In this document: piece after piece, positions 1-6,352 of the stretch
How the letters are laid out: each line of letters starts with the position of its first letter
Position numbering within the stretch: the stretch's first letter is position 1
From: Sulfurivirga sp964427185
Lineage (GTDB): Bacteria > Pseudomonadota > Gammaproteobacteria > Thiomicrospirales > Thiomicrospiraceae
Length of the DNA: 8,509 nucleotides
Assembly (NCBI GenBank): GCA_964427185.1
Contig: CAYRSN010000046.1
Location: 1-8,509, forward strand
Direction: 5' to 3'
The notes under the pieces: generated by a model
Database searches by the model: none
What the model was told of the DNA's origin: nothing
The model's input: the letters and a program-made list of their open reading frames with translations, nothing else
Program-made: the position numbers and the translations under genes

Positions 1-683
1 TGGAATTTAATATGCGCACCTATGGCATGCTGACCCGAGGAGTGCGGCGTATTTATCATGTCAGTTGGGATGCGGTTACTCCACCGCCGGACACCTTGTC
101 TCAGGCGCACTATTTGACAGCCGTCTTGCACCATGAAGGAGAGCTTTTTCATGTGTTGGATCTGGAAAAAGTCATGGCAGAGATTCTTGGGATAGCGTTT
201 GAAGCATCGGAGGAGGTGCTGGAAAGCACCAAAACGATTCTTTCTCATAGTGATAGTCAGTTTGTGCTGGTGGCAGAAGATTCGCCTTCCGCGCAGAAGG
301 TAATGAAAAGACTGCTGGATGCGCTGGGACTCTACTACAAAATCGTACCCAATGGCGAAGAGGCTTTGAAGCTGCTGAAAAAATGGGCGGATAAGGCGGA
401 GGCGGATCCTGAAACACCGCCTGTGCCTGAGCGTGTCTTAATGCTGATTTCCGATTTGGAAATGCCCGTGATGGATGGTTACACCCTGATTCGTCATGTG
501 CGGGAAGACCCCAGGTTGGAGAAACTCTTTGTGGTGGTCAACTCTTCCATGAGTGGAGAGTTCAACACCGATCTGACTGAAAAAATCGGCGCCAATGCCT
601 TTTTGGTGAAAGGGCAGGTTGATGAACTGACCGCTCTGATCGCCCAGCGTGCCCAGCACATGCAGGCAGTCCAGCAAGACTAA
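1..683 (+). CDS. cheV: Chemotaxis coupling protein CheV (CheW-receiver fusion), 5' partial
   Basis: CheV couples chemoreceptors to the CheA kinase, and its phosphorylatable receiver domain is thought to tune adaptation. The frame is open from base 3 (Glu-Phe-Asn before the Met at 12), and only the last part of a CheW-like domain is present. That part includes the PPP stretch, YLTAV and the LDLEKVMAEI helix. CheV proteins usually exceed 300 residues, so the gene starts before the window and the ATG at 12 is probably internal. From about base 255 there is a CheY-like receiver domain. Its acidic pair is Glu-Asp (codons 276-281), the phosphoacceptor Asp is at 453-455 in DLEMPVMDG, Ser-Ser follow near 543-548, and the conserved Lys is at 609-611 in FLVKG. 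All phosphorylation residues are therefore intact. The stop TAA is at 681-683. The gene converges on ubiB and is not part of that operon. CheV is favoured over a plain response regulator because of the CheW remnant. Confidence 0.92.
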   Translation, partial: EFNMRTYGMLTRGVRRIYHVSWDAVTPPPDTLSQAHYLTAVLHHEGELFHVLDLEKVMAEILGIAFEASEEVLESTKTILSHSDSQFVLVAEDSPSAQKVMKRLLDALGLYYKIVPNGEEALKLLKKWADKAEADPETPPVPERVLMLISDLEMPVMDGYTLIRHVREDPRLEKLFVVVNSSMSGEFNTDLTEKIGANAFLVKGQVDELTALIAQRAQHMQAVQQD

Positions 684-694
684 GGCACAGTGTC

Positions 695-717
695 ACGAGC
701 CGGTTGTTGCGACTCGT
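695..717. terminator. Imperfect hairpin between convergent cheV and ubiB
   Basis: The 42-bp gap between the two convergent stop codons contains ACGAG (695-699) pairing with CTCGT (713-717). Inside these, CG (701-702) pairs with CG (710-711) across a C/A mismatch, leaving a 7-base loop. The stem would form on either strand. No T-tract follows on either side, so it is not a standard intrinsic terminator. It could be a weak bidirectional terminator or a 3'-end stabilising hairpin. Chance is a real alternative. Confidence 0.3.
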
Positions 718-725
718 AAGGTGTC

Positions 726-2345
726 TTAATCCTTGATGATCAGCAGTAGCCCGATTGCCACCAGTCCTGCCTGCTCTAAAGCGCTTAAGGGTAGCAACGG
801 CACAAATGAAAGCGCAATTAAGGTGACCCCCAGCGTGCGCTGCCGTGCAGCACGGCGATTACGGATAAGCTCCGCTTTGACACTGTCCAGATCCGGAATG
901 GGGTAAGGGCGTTTGTGATGTGCGGTTTCATCCAGCACGCGGTGAATGAGCCCGGGTAGCTCCGGAGCGCGTTCCAGCCAGTAGGGGAGTTGATCTTTTG
1001 CGGTATGAATGAAACCACGCAGGCCGATACGTTCTTTCATCCAGTCTTCCAGAAAGGGTTTGGCTGTATCCCAGAGATCCAGCTCGTCATTCAGTTGACG
1101 CCCCAGCCCTTCAATATTGAGCAGCGTTTTTTGCAGCAGCACCAGTTGCGGTTGTACTTCCATGCCGAAGCGCCGGGCGGTCTGAAACAGGCGCATGAGA
1201 AACAGTCCGAAGGAAATTTCCTTGATAGGCCGCCCCCAGATGGGCTCGCTCACAGCACGGAAAGCTGCTTCCAGCTCATTGACTCGTGTATCAGCCGGCA
1301 CCCAGCCGGATTCAATGTGCAGCTCGGCCACCTTTAGATAGTCTTGGTTGAAAAAGGCCAGGAAGTTTTCTGCCAGATAGCGTTGGTCTTCTGGGGTCAG
1401 GCTGCCCATAATGCCGAAGTCAATGGCGGCATAACGGCCGTCCGGCAATACAAAGATATTGCCCGGGTGCATGTCAGCATGAAAAAAATTGTGTTTGAAT
1501 ACTTGCGTAAAGAAGATGATGACACCGTTACGGGAGAGTTTTTCCAGATCGACACCTTGCTGTTTCAAGGTGTCCAGCTCACTGATGCGAGTGCCATAGA
1601 TACGCTCCATGGTGAGCACACGCGGGGTAGTCAGTACCCAGAAGACACGGGGCACATAGAGCAGGTCGGAGCCTTCCCAGTTGCGGCGCAGCTGGCTGGC
1701 GTTGGCGCCTTCGCGCATCATATCCAGCTCATCGTGGAGGGTTTTGTCAAACTCTTCAACTACCTCTACAGGGTGTAACCGACGTGCTTCGCTGATGGCT
1801 TTTTCTAACAGGGCTGCCAGTGTATAGAGAATGGCAAGGTCTTGTTCGATCACCGGCTGAATATCGGGGCGTACGACCTTCACTACCACATCCATGCCAT
1901 TAGGCAAGGTGGCGGCATGGACTTGGGCAATGGAGGCGGAGGCCATGGGGGTAAGTTCAAATGCTTTGAAAGCCTCCTTCAGTGGCTTGCCCAGCTCCTT
2001 TTCAATAATAGTACGCGCCTGTTCAGGGTCGAAAGGTGGGCAGTCATCCTGTAGTTTGGCAAGCTCTTGGCCGATATCATCGGGCAACAGGTCTTTGCGG
2101 GTCGAAAGTGCCTGGCCGAATTTAATAAAAATAGGCCCCAGTGCTTCCAGCGCTTTGCGAATACGTTCGCCACGGCTGCCCTGTGCTCTGGGTTGCCAGT
2201 TCCACGGCAGCAGGCGGTTGAGCCAGATCAGCCAGAAAAGGCGCGTATTTTGCAGGAGCAGGCGGTCAATACCGTAGTGAACAGTGACGCGGTTGATTTG
2301 AATCAGACGCCACAGCTGGCGCAGGGGGTTAATTTTTCTGTTCAT
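726..2345 (-). CDS. ubiB: Ubiquinone biosynthesis regulatory protein kinase/ATPase UbiB
   Basis: UbiB is an atypical kinase-like ATPase of the ABC1/ADCK family, needed for ubiquinone synthesis at the inner membrane. It probably helps extract or present lipid intermediates rather than phosphorylating proteins. The 539-residue product carries the family marks in order: the KxGQ motif (K75, G77, Q78 in IKFGQALSTR), the alanine-rich loop that replaces the P-loop (ASASIAQVH, from residue 135), a Val-Lys at 155-156, ExD (E206, D208), the catalytic-loop equivalent HADMHPGN (289-296) and the metal-binding DFG (309-311). Two hydrophobic C-terminal stretches (about 505-537) are the membrane anchor. The frame stays open upstream to 2465, but that extension matches ubiJ read out of frame. 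The ATG at 2345-2343 gives the normal family length (E. coli about 546) and overlaps ubiJ by 17 nt. There is only a weak Shine-Dalgarno (GGAAA), so translation probably depends on coupling to ubiJ. It is the last gene of the operon. Confidence 0.96.
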   Translation of the reverse strand: MNRKINPLRQLWRLIQINRVTVHYGIDRLLLQNTRLFWLIWLNRLLPWNWQPRAQGSRGERIRKALEALGPIFIKFGQALSTRKDLLPDDIGQELAKLQDDCPPFDPEQARTIIEKELGKPLKEAFKAFELTPMASASIAQVHAATLPNGMDVVVKVVRPDIQPVIEQDLAILYTLAALLEKAISEARRLHPVEVVEEFDKTLHDELDMMREGANASQLRRNWEGSDLLYVPRVFWVLTTPRVLTMERIYGTRISELDTLKQQGVDLEKLSRNGVIIFFTQVFKHNFFHADMHPGNIFVLPDGRYAAIDFGIMGSLTPEDQRYLAENFLAFFNQDYLKVAELHIESGWVPADTRVNELEAAFRAVSEPIWGRPIKEISFGLFLMRLFQTARRFGMEVQPQLVLLQKTLLNIEGLGRQLNDELDLWDTAKPFLEDWMKERIGLRGFIHTAKDQLPYWLERAPELPGLIHRVLDETAHHKRPYPIPDLDSVKAELIRNRRAARQRTLGVTLIALSFVPLLPLSALEQAGLVAIGLLLIIKD

Positions 2346-2964
2346 GGATGGAAGTTTCCAGTTGATCCAGCAGTATTTGCAGTTTTTCGGTCTGTTTGGC
2401 GGTTTCTGCCACCTGTTCGGTGAAGACTGTAAACTCTTCGCGGGAAGGCAGCACGCCGGCTTCAAACTGCAGGGACTCTTTTAAGGTCAGCGTCCCCGTC
2501 TCTTTTAGATGGTGAAACAGTTTTTGCAGCCGGTGTTCGGTTTGTGTAAACAGGCTGGCAGGCAAAGTGCCCAGCCAGTGCTCCATAAAGGCACCCAGGT
2601 CGGGTTTGAGGCTGTACAGACAGTCCAGCAGCTGGTGTGCCAGCTCGGTATCTCCTTCCAGTTGTGCTTTATGTTGCGCCAGTAGCTGTTTACGGCTGTC
2701 GGGCGCTTTAAGCAGCGGCCAGAGCAGGCTGTGTGTGCGGAGCGTGGCTTCCGGCGCATCTTCGAGTGTCTGGCTGAAATAGATGCACTCTGTCTGGACG
2801 ATCAGGTAGAACGAAAGATTGAGATCTTCCAGTTGAATCAGAAACGTTTTTCCTGCCAGTTTGCTCAGGCAGGGTGCACCGAAACGATCGTACCTGAGCT
2901 GAGTGTTGAGCAGCTTTTCCAGTGCATCATTGAGGGCGGTGGAAAAGAGTTTAGGTTCCAGCAT
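2329..2964 (-). CDS. ubiJ: Ubiquinone biosynthesis accessory factor UbiJ (SCP2 domain)
   Basis: UbiJ is an accessory factor of the Ubi complex. Its SCP2-type lipid-binding domain holds hydrophobic quinone intermediates, and its C-terminal coiled coil is known to pair with UbiK. The product has 211 residues (E. coli about 201). Residues about 1-105 resemble the SCP2 fold, with an N-terminal helix LFSTALNDALEKLLN and beta-strand-like segments FLIQL and SFYLIV. Residues about 175-210 are charged and heptad-like, consistent with a coiled coil. A GTG at 2976 would add four residues, but the ATG at 2964 is preferred: it forms a TAATG junction with the ubiE stop and has GGTGGA just upstream. The 3' end overlaps ubiB. 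In E. coli the 3' part of this locus also yields a small RNA (EsrE); I see no promoter here that would support one. Sequence conservation in this family is low, so the position between ubiE and ubiB carries much of the weight. Confidence 0.9.
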   Translation of the reverse strand: MLEPKLFSTALNDALEKLLNTQLRYDRFGAPCLSKLAGKTFLIQLEDLNLSFYLIVQTECIYFSQTLEDAPEATLRTHSLLWPLLKAPDSRKQLLAQHKAQLEGDTELAHQLLDCLYSLKPDLGAFMEHWLGTLPASLFTQTEHRLQKLFHHLKETGTLTLKESLQFEAGVLPSREEFTVFTEQVAETAKQTEKLQILLDQLETSIHEQKN

Positions 2965-3713
2965 TAGAATTTCCACCCTTGGTGCAGAGCGACAATTCCT
3001 TCGTTGAGGTTGGTGTAGTCGGCACGGTCAAAGCCTGCTGCCAGCATCATCTCTTTTAAGGTGTCCTGGTCTGGGTGTTTGCGGATGGATTCCGCCAGGT
3101 ATCGGTAGCTTTCCTCATCCTGTGCAATGGCTTTGCCCATTTTGGGCAGAATGTTGAAGGAGTAGAAGTCATATGCTTTGGCAAGCCATGGCTGTTTGAC
3201 CTGAGAGAACTCCAGAATCAGCGCCTGCCCGCCAGGTTTGAGCACGCGTGCCATTTCCTGAAGGGCGGCGGCTTTATCGGTGACGTTGCGCAGGCCGAAG
3301 GCGATGGTGACCCGGTCAAAACTGGCATCGGCAAACGGCAGCTGTTCTGCATTGGCCAGAGTGAAATCCACCCACTGAGCGACCCCTGCATCCACCAGGC
3401 GGCGGCGACCCACCTGCACCATGTTTTCGTTAATATCAGCCAGGACGACTTCACCGGTAGGGGCGACGCGTGGTGCCAGCAGTTTGGTCAGATCTCCCGT
3501 ACCGCCGGCCAGATCCAGCACGCGCATGCCAGGGCGCACGGCGGCTTTTTCAATGGTAAAGCGTTTCCACAGGCGGTGTACACCGAAGGACATGACGTCA
3601 TTCATCAGATCGTATTTGTCTGCGACAGCATCAAAGACGCTTTTGACGTGCTTGACCTTGTCTTCCCATGGCACTTCTCTAAAGCCGAAATCAACGGTTT
3701 TCTTTTCGTTCAT
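2964..3713 (-). CDS. ubiE: Ubiquinone/menaquinone C-methyltransferase UbiE
   Basis: UbiE is the SAM-dependent C-methyltransferase that adds the ring methyl in ubiquinone synthesis (demethoxy intermediate) and, where present, converts demethylmenaquinone to menaquinone. The 249-residue product matches the E. coli length (251). It has the N-terminal signature YDLMNDVMSFGVHRLWK (34-50), the SAM-binding motif I LDLAGGTGDL (66-75), an acidic residue ending the next strand (D93 in LADIN), NAEQLPF (121-127), the FGLRN segment (139-143), RVLKPGG (156-162), and the family C-terminus NEGIVALHQGWKF. The reading frame is open upstream to 3821, but the extra 36 residues are DUF971 sequence read out of frame. 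The ATG at 3713 fits the family N-terminus (VDFGFREVPWEDK) and has AAGG 9 nt upstream. It overlaps DUF971 by 23 nt, and its stop codon shares one base with the ubiJ start. No methyltransferase residue appears to be missing. Confidence 0.97.
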   Translation of the reverse strand: MNEKKTVDFGFREVPWEDKVKHVKSVFDAVADKYDLMNDVMSFGVHRLWKRFTIEKAAVRPGMRVLDLAGGTGDLTKLLAPRVAPTGEVVLADINENMVQVGRRRLVDAGVAQWVDFTLANAEQLPFADASFDRVTIAFGLRNVTDKAAALQEMARVLKPGGQALILEFSQVKQPWLAKAYDFYSFNILPKMGKAIAQDEESYRYLAESIRKHPDQDTLKEMMLAAGFDRADYTNLNEGIVALHQGWKF

Positions 3714-4047
3714 AGCCTGCCGCCTTGAGTTGCTTGAGGTATTCGGACCAATAGTGGCCATAGTGTTTGCCCAGCTCATACAGCCGTTCCCAGGTGTAGA
3801 TGCCGGTGTCATGGCCGTCACTAAAGTGGATTTTAATACCGTAGTTGCCTACGGGGGTAATGGCTTCACAGCCTACATTTTCCTTGCCCACCTGCAGGAC
3901 ATGCTCTTCAGGCCGATGCCCCACCACTTCCGCAGACTGGGAGTGTACTCGCAGATATTCACAAGTGTAGTCAAAAGTCTCACCTGTTTCGAAAGAGATG
4001 GTGAGCTTGCGCGCCCGGGTATCCAGCTCAATGCGTGTGGGAATCAT
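3691..4047 (-). CDS. DUF971 (GBBH-like N-terminal domain) protein
   Basis: This is a 118-residue single-domain protein of the DUF971 / gamma-butyrobetaine hydroxylase-like N-terminal family. The exact role of the stand-alone form is not established. The domain also occurs in some Fe-S carriers of the ApbC/HCF101 type and at the N-terminus of GBBH-type oxygenases. Visible family residues are CEYLRVHSQSAEVVGH (29-44), GKENVG (54-59), PVGNYGIKIHFSDGHDTGIY (65-84), W86 and the YELGKHYG helix (90-97). The start ATG overlaps the hslU stop as ATGA. There is no clear Shine-Dalgarno (TATATCCT precedes it), so expression should depend on coupling to hslU. The 3' end overlaps ubiE by 23 nt. The tight setting between hslU and ubiE recurs in other proteobacteria from memory, which hints at a link to quinone synthesis or Fe-S handling. 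That link is inference. Confidence 0.88.
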   Translation of the reverse strand: MIPTRIELDTRARKLTISFETGETFDYTCEYLRVHSQSAEVVGHRPEEHVLQVGKENVGCEAITPVGNYGIKIHFSDGHDTGIYTWERLYELGKHYGHYWSEYLKQLKAAGYERKENR

Positions 4048-5360
4048 AGGATATATTGGCTCAGATCCTGGTTTTGTGCCAGCTCACTCAGGCGTTCATC
4101 CACATACTCAGGGGTAATGGTGATGGTTTCTCCCTGATGTTCGGGGGCTGTAAAGCTGATTTCTTCCAGCAGGCGCTCCATGACGGTGTGCAGGCGGCGA
4201 GCCCCGATGTTTTCAACCTGCTCGTTGACCTGCCAGGCGATTTCCGCCAGACGACGGATGGCTTCATCCGTAAAATCCAAAGTCACGCCTTCGGCAGCCA
4301 TCAGAGCTTTGGCCTGCTCGGTGAGGTTGGCACGGGGCTCGGTGAGAATCCGCACAAAATCATCCGTGTTCAGGCTTTCCAGCTCCACGCGAATGGGTAG
4401 GCGTCCCTGCAGCTCCGGAATCAAATCGGCAGGCTTGGCTACATGGAATGCACCGGAGGCGATAAACAGAATGTGGTCTGTTTTCACCATGCCGTATTTG
4501 GTAGAGACGGTGGAGCCTTCGATCAGTGGCAGCAGGTCACGCTGCACGCCCTCTCTGGAGACATCCCCCTGGCGCTCGCCGCTTTTGACCACCTTGTCAA
4601 TTTCATCAATAAATACGATACCGTTCTGTTCCACGACTTCTACGGCTTGTGCCTTGAGGTCATCCTGATTGATCAGGCCTGCGGCCTCTTCTTCAGCAAG
4701 CAACTTGAGTGCCTGTTTGATCGGCAGGCGGCGTTTTTGTTTGCGCTGGCGCCCCAGAGATTCAAACATGCTCTGCAGCTGCTGGGTCATATCCTCCATG
4801 CCCGGTGGAGTCATGATTTCCATATGCACGGCAGGGGCGGACAGGTCGATTTCAATTTCCTTATCGTCCATCTTTCCACTCAGGATGCGCTGGCGGAATT
4901 TCTCGCGCGTGGGCGCCATCTCCTCATGGCTTTTGTCTTCAAAGCCACGTGCCGGTGGCAGCAGGACATCCAGAATGCGCTCAATGGCGCGTGCTTGTGC
5001 CTGTGCCCGAACTTTTTCCATGGCCTGCTCCCGCAACAGCTTAATGGCGTTGTCGACCAGATCCCGAATAATGCTGTCTACATCTCGCCCGACATAACCA
5101 ACCTCGGTAAATTTGGTCGCCTCGACTTTAATAAATGGAGCATCAGCCAGCTTGGCCAGGCGACGGGCAATTTCCGTTTTACCCACGCCGGTAGGGCCGA
5201 TCATCAGAATGTTTTTAGGGGTAACTTCCTGTCTGAGCTCTTCAGGCAGCCGGCTGCGGCGCCAACGGTTGCGCAGTGCAATGGCTACGGCACGTTTGGC
5301 ATCGGCCTGCCCCACAATGTGTTTGTCCAGTTCTGCAACGATTTCTTTAGGTGTAAGCAT
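4044..5360 (-). CDS. hslU: ATP-dependent protease ATPase subunit HslU (ClpY)
   Basis: HslU is the hexameric AAA+ unfoldase that feeds substrates into the HslV peptidase in the cytoplasm. The 438-residue product (E. coli 443) has Walker A GPTGVGKT (55-62), the GYVG pore loop (88-91), the family-specific intermediate domain (about 110-240), Walker B IVFIDEID (248-255), and a sensor-2 region GARRL (386-390). It ends in DLSQYIL, the C-terminal tail that in this family docks into HslV and activates it. Both ATPase and HslV-activating parts therefore look intact. The ATG at 5360 has AGGA 6 nt upstream. It is the first gene of the minus-strand operon, with DUF971 overlapping its stop. Unusually, hslV is not its neighbour: hslV lies about 2.5 kb away on the other strand. 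I saw no sigma-32-like promoter upstream, although heat-shock control is known for hslVU in E. coli. Confidence 0.98.
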   Translation of the reverse strand: MLTPKEIVAELDKHIVGQADAKRAVAIALRNRWRRSRLPEELRQEVTPKNILMIGPTGVGKTEIARRLAKLADAPFIKVEATKFTEVGYVGRDVDSIIRDLVDNAIKLLREQAMEKVRAQAQARAIERILDVLLPPARGFEDKSHEEMAPTREKFRQRILSGKMDDKEIEIDLSAPAVHMEIMTPPGMEDMTQQLQSMFESLGRQRKQKRRLPIKQALKLLAEEEAAGLINQDDLKAQAVEVVEQNGIVFIDEIDKVVKSGERQGDVSREGVQRDLLPLIEGSTVSTKYGMVKTDHILFIASGAFHVAKPADLIPELQGRLPIRVELESLNTDDFVRILTEPRANLTEQAKALMAAEGVTLDFTDEAIRRLAEIAWQVNEQVENIGARRLHTVMERLLEEISFTAPEHQGETITITPEYVDERLSELAQNQDLSQYIL

Positions 5361-5393
5361 GGTTCATCCTGTCAAACGGTTTGAATGGTGCTT

Positions 5394-5399
5394 ATTATA
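5394..5399 (-). promoter_or_regulatory. Candidate -10 box for the hslU-DUF971-ubiEJB operon
   Basis: Read on the minus strand this is a perfect TATAAT, about 34 nt upstream of the hslU ATG. A start site near 5387 would leave a leader of about 27 nt that includes the AGGA ribosome site (5367-5370). The -35 position at 16-18 nt spacing reads roughly AGTGCC, a poor match, and there is no extended -10 TG. The promoter may therefore need an activator or be weak. Only the -10 is well supported. Confidence 0.42.
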
Positions 5400-5406
5400 G
5401 CGGCCG

Positions 5407-5433
5407 TTGTCATACCGGCACTTTGGATATAAT
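5407..5433 (+). promoter_or_regulatory. dapF: Candidate sigma-70 promoter for the dapF-DUF484-xerC-hslV operon
   Basis: TTGTCA (5407-5412, five of six matches to TTGACA) is followed after 15 nt by a perfect TATAAT (5428-5433). The spacer is two bases shorter than the optimum, which should reduce strength. Transcription would start near 5440, leaving a leader of about 75 nt before the dapF ATG. The -10 boxes of this and the opposing promoter are only 28 bp apart, so two polymerases could not easily occupy both at once. Confidence 0.5.
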
Positions 5434-5437
5434 GCCT

Positions 5438-5462
5438 GGGAGGGGGGTCTCCCCCTTTTTTT
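5438..5462 (+). promoter_or_regulatory. G-run/C-run hairpin with T-tract in the dapF leader (terminator-like)
   Basis: A G-run (5442-5447) pairs with five Cs (5451-5455) over a 3-4 base loop, and seven Ts follow at 5456-5462. In shape this is a short intrinsic terminator reading in the + direction. A competing pairing, GGGAG (5438-5442) with CTCCC (5449-5453), uses some of the same bases, so two folds exclude each other. It sits at the predicted start of the dapF transcript, which is too close for ordinary termination of that RNA. It may stabilise the mRNA 5' end, cause pausing or slippage, or stop antisense transcription coming through hslU. The minus strand has no T-tract after the stem. 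Confidence 0.5.
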
Positions 5463-5471
5463 AAAAAGCTG

Positions 5472-5485
5472 TTTTTTGCAAAAAA
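5472..5485. repeat. Perfect 14-bp T6-GC-A6 palindrome in the dapF leader
   Basis: Six Ts, GC and six As form an exact palindrome, set between other homopolymer tracts (T7-A5 at 5456-5467 and A7 at 5490-5496). It lies about 30 bp before the dapF start codon. It could be a protein-binding site, an A-tract bend or a small RNA hairpin. Low-complexity AT sequence of this kind can also arise by chance, and no known operator is recognised. Confidence 0.4.
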
Positions 5486-5515
5486 TCTTAAAAAAAGACA
5501 ATTTAGAGGGCTGGT

Positions 5516-6352
5516 ATGGGGCTTAAATTCGCCAAAATGCACGGTTTGGGCAACGATTTTATGGTTGTAGATGCCATTTCTCAGGTGTTTGACCCTTCAG
5601 CAGAGGAGGTAAGGCGGCTTGCAGACCGGCATTTTGGCGTGGGCTTTGACCAGCTGCTGCTGGTGGAGCGTGCTTCGCGTGAGGATGTGCTGTTTAAATA
5701 CCGTATTTTTAATGCAGACGGCTCAGAGGTGGCCAACTGCGGGAATGGCGCGCGCTGTTTTGCTCGTTTTGTGTATGACAAAGGCATGACAAACCAGCGG
5801 GAGATTCCTGTTGAGACGGCATCCGGCCGCTTGGTGCTTTATGTGGAGGAGAATGGCTGGGTGCGGGTCAATATGGGTGTGCCGGATTTTACTCCGGCCG
5901 CTTTGCCCATGGAGGTACCTGCCCAGCAGGATAAATATAGCGTGACGGTTGCAGGCCAGCAGGTAGAAATAGGCGCGGTATCGGTGGGGAATCCTCATGT
6001 GCTGTTGCAGGTGGACAGCCTTGCGGATGCGCCGGTGAAAACTTTAGGGACGGCGCTGGAAAGCCATGAGCTTTTTCCGCAGCGGGTCAATGTGGGGTTT
6101 GCCGAGGTGGTGGATCAAGCGCATGTGCGGCTGCGTGTTTATGAGCGGGGCGCCGGGGAGACGATGGCCTGCGGTACGGGTGCGACTGCGGCAGTGGTGA
6201 TTTTGCGTCGCTGGGGGCTGGTCGATGAGGTTGTACGGGTGGCTCTGCCCGGCGGTGAGTTGGAAATTCGCTGGCGTGGTGATGCGGATGCGCCAGTATG
6301 GATGAGCGGCCCGGCAACATGGGTATTTGAGGCGGAACTGTGTAATGCGTGA
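5516..6352 (+). CDS. dapF: Diaminopimelate epimerase DapF
   Basis: DapF is the cytoplasmic, cofactor-independent epimerase that converts LL-diaminopimelate to meso-diaminopimelate, the precursor of peptidoglycan cross-links and of lysine. The 278-residue product has the usual family length and both catalytic cysteines: C75 in NADGSEVANCGNGARC and C219 in ERGAGETMACGTGA. The conserved N-terminus KMHGLGNDF (7-15) and the GNPH substrate-binding segment (158-161) are also present. The ATG at 5516 is preceded by GAGGG (5506-5510), 5 nt away, and matches the start of known DapF proteins. It is the first gene of the plus-strand operon, and its end overlaps the DUF484 start by 8 nt. The dapF-DUF484-xerC order is a well-known proteobacterial cluster. 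No lysA lies immediately upstream, where some relatives have it; hslU is there instead, facing away. Confidence 0.98.
   Translation: MGLKFAKMHGLGNDFMVVDAISQVFDPSAEEVRRLADRHFGVGFDQLLLVERASREDVLFKYRIFNADGSEVANCGNGARCFARFVYDKGMTNQREIPVETASGRLVLYVEENGWVRVNMGVPDFTPAALPMEVPAQQDKYSVTVAGQQVEIGAVSVGNPHVLLQVDSLADAPVKTLGTALESHELFPQRVNVGFAEVVDQAHVRLRVYERGAGETMACGTGATAAVVILRRWGLVDEVVRVALPGGELEIRWRGDADAPVWMSGPATWVFEAELCNA

Noticed and set aside
2346..2465. A 40-residue N-terminal extension of UbiB.
   Set aside because: The extension is ubiJ sequence in another frame. The ATG at 2345 gives the normal UbiB start and length.
3714..3821. A 36-residue N-terminal extension of UbiE.
   Set aside because: It overlaps DUF971 coding sequence, and the family N-terminus begins at the ATG at 3713.
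3421..4137. A 238-codon open frame on the + strand across ubiE, DUF971 and the hslU end.
   Set aside because: It crosses three real genes on the opposite strand, and its low-complexity Ser/Thr/Arg-rich translation is typical of a shadow frame.
5370..5375. A perfect TTGACA (-35-like) on the minus strand just upstream of hslU.
   Set aside because: Its -10 would fall inside the hslU coding region, where the sequence reads roughly ACCTAA, and the TTGACA abuts the ribosome site.
4443..5384. A 313-codon open frame on the + strand opposite hslU.
   Set aside because: It lies wholly antisense to a clearly conserved hslU, has no family resemblance I can see, and is expected from the codon bias of a GC-rich gene.
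5361..5460. A sigma-32 heat-shock promoter for hslU.
   Set aside because: I looked on the minus strand for a CTTGAA-type -35 and a CCCCAT-type -10 at suitable spacing and found neither.
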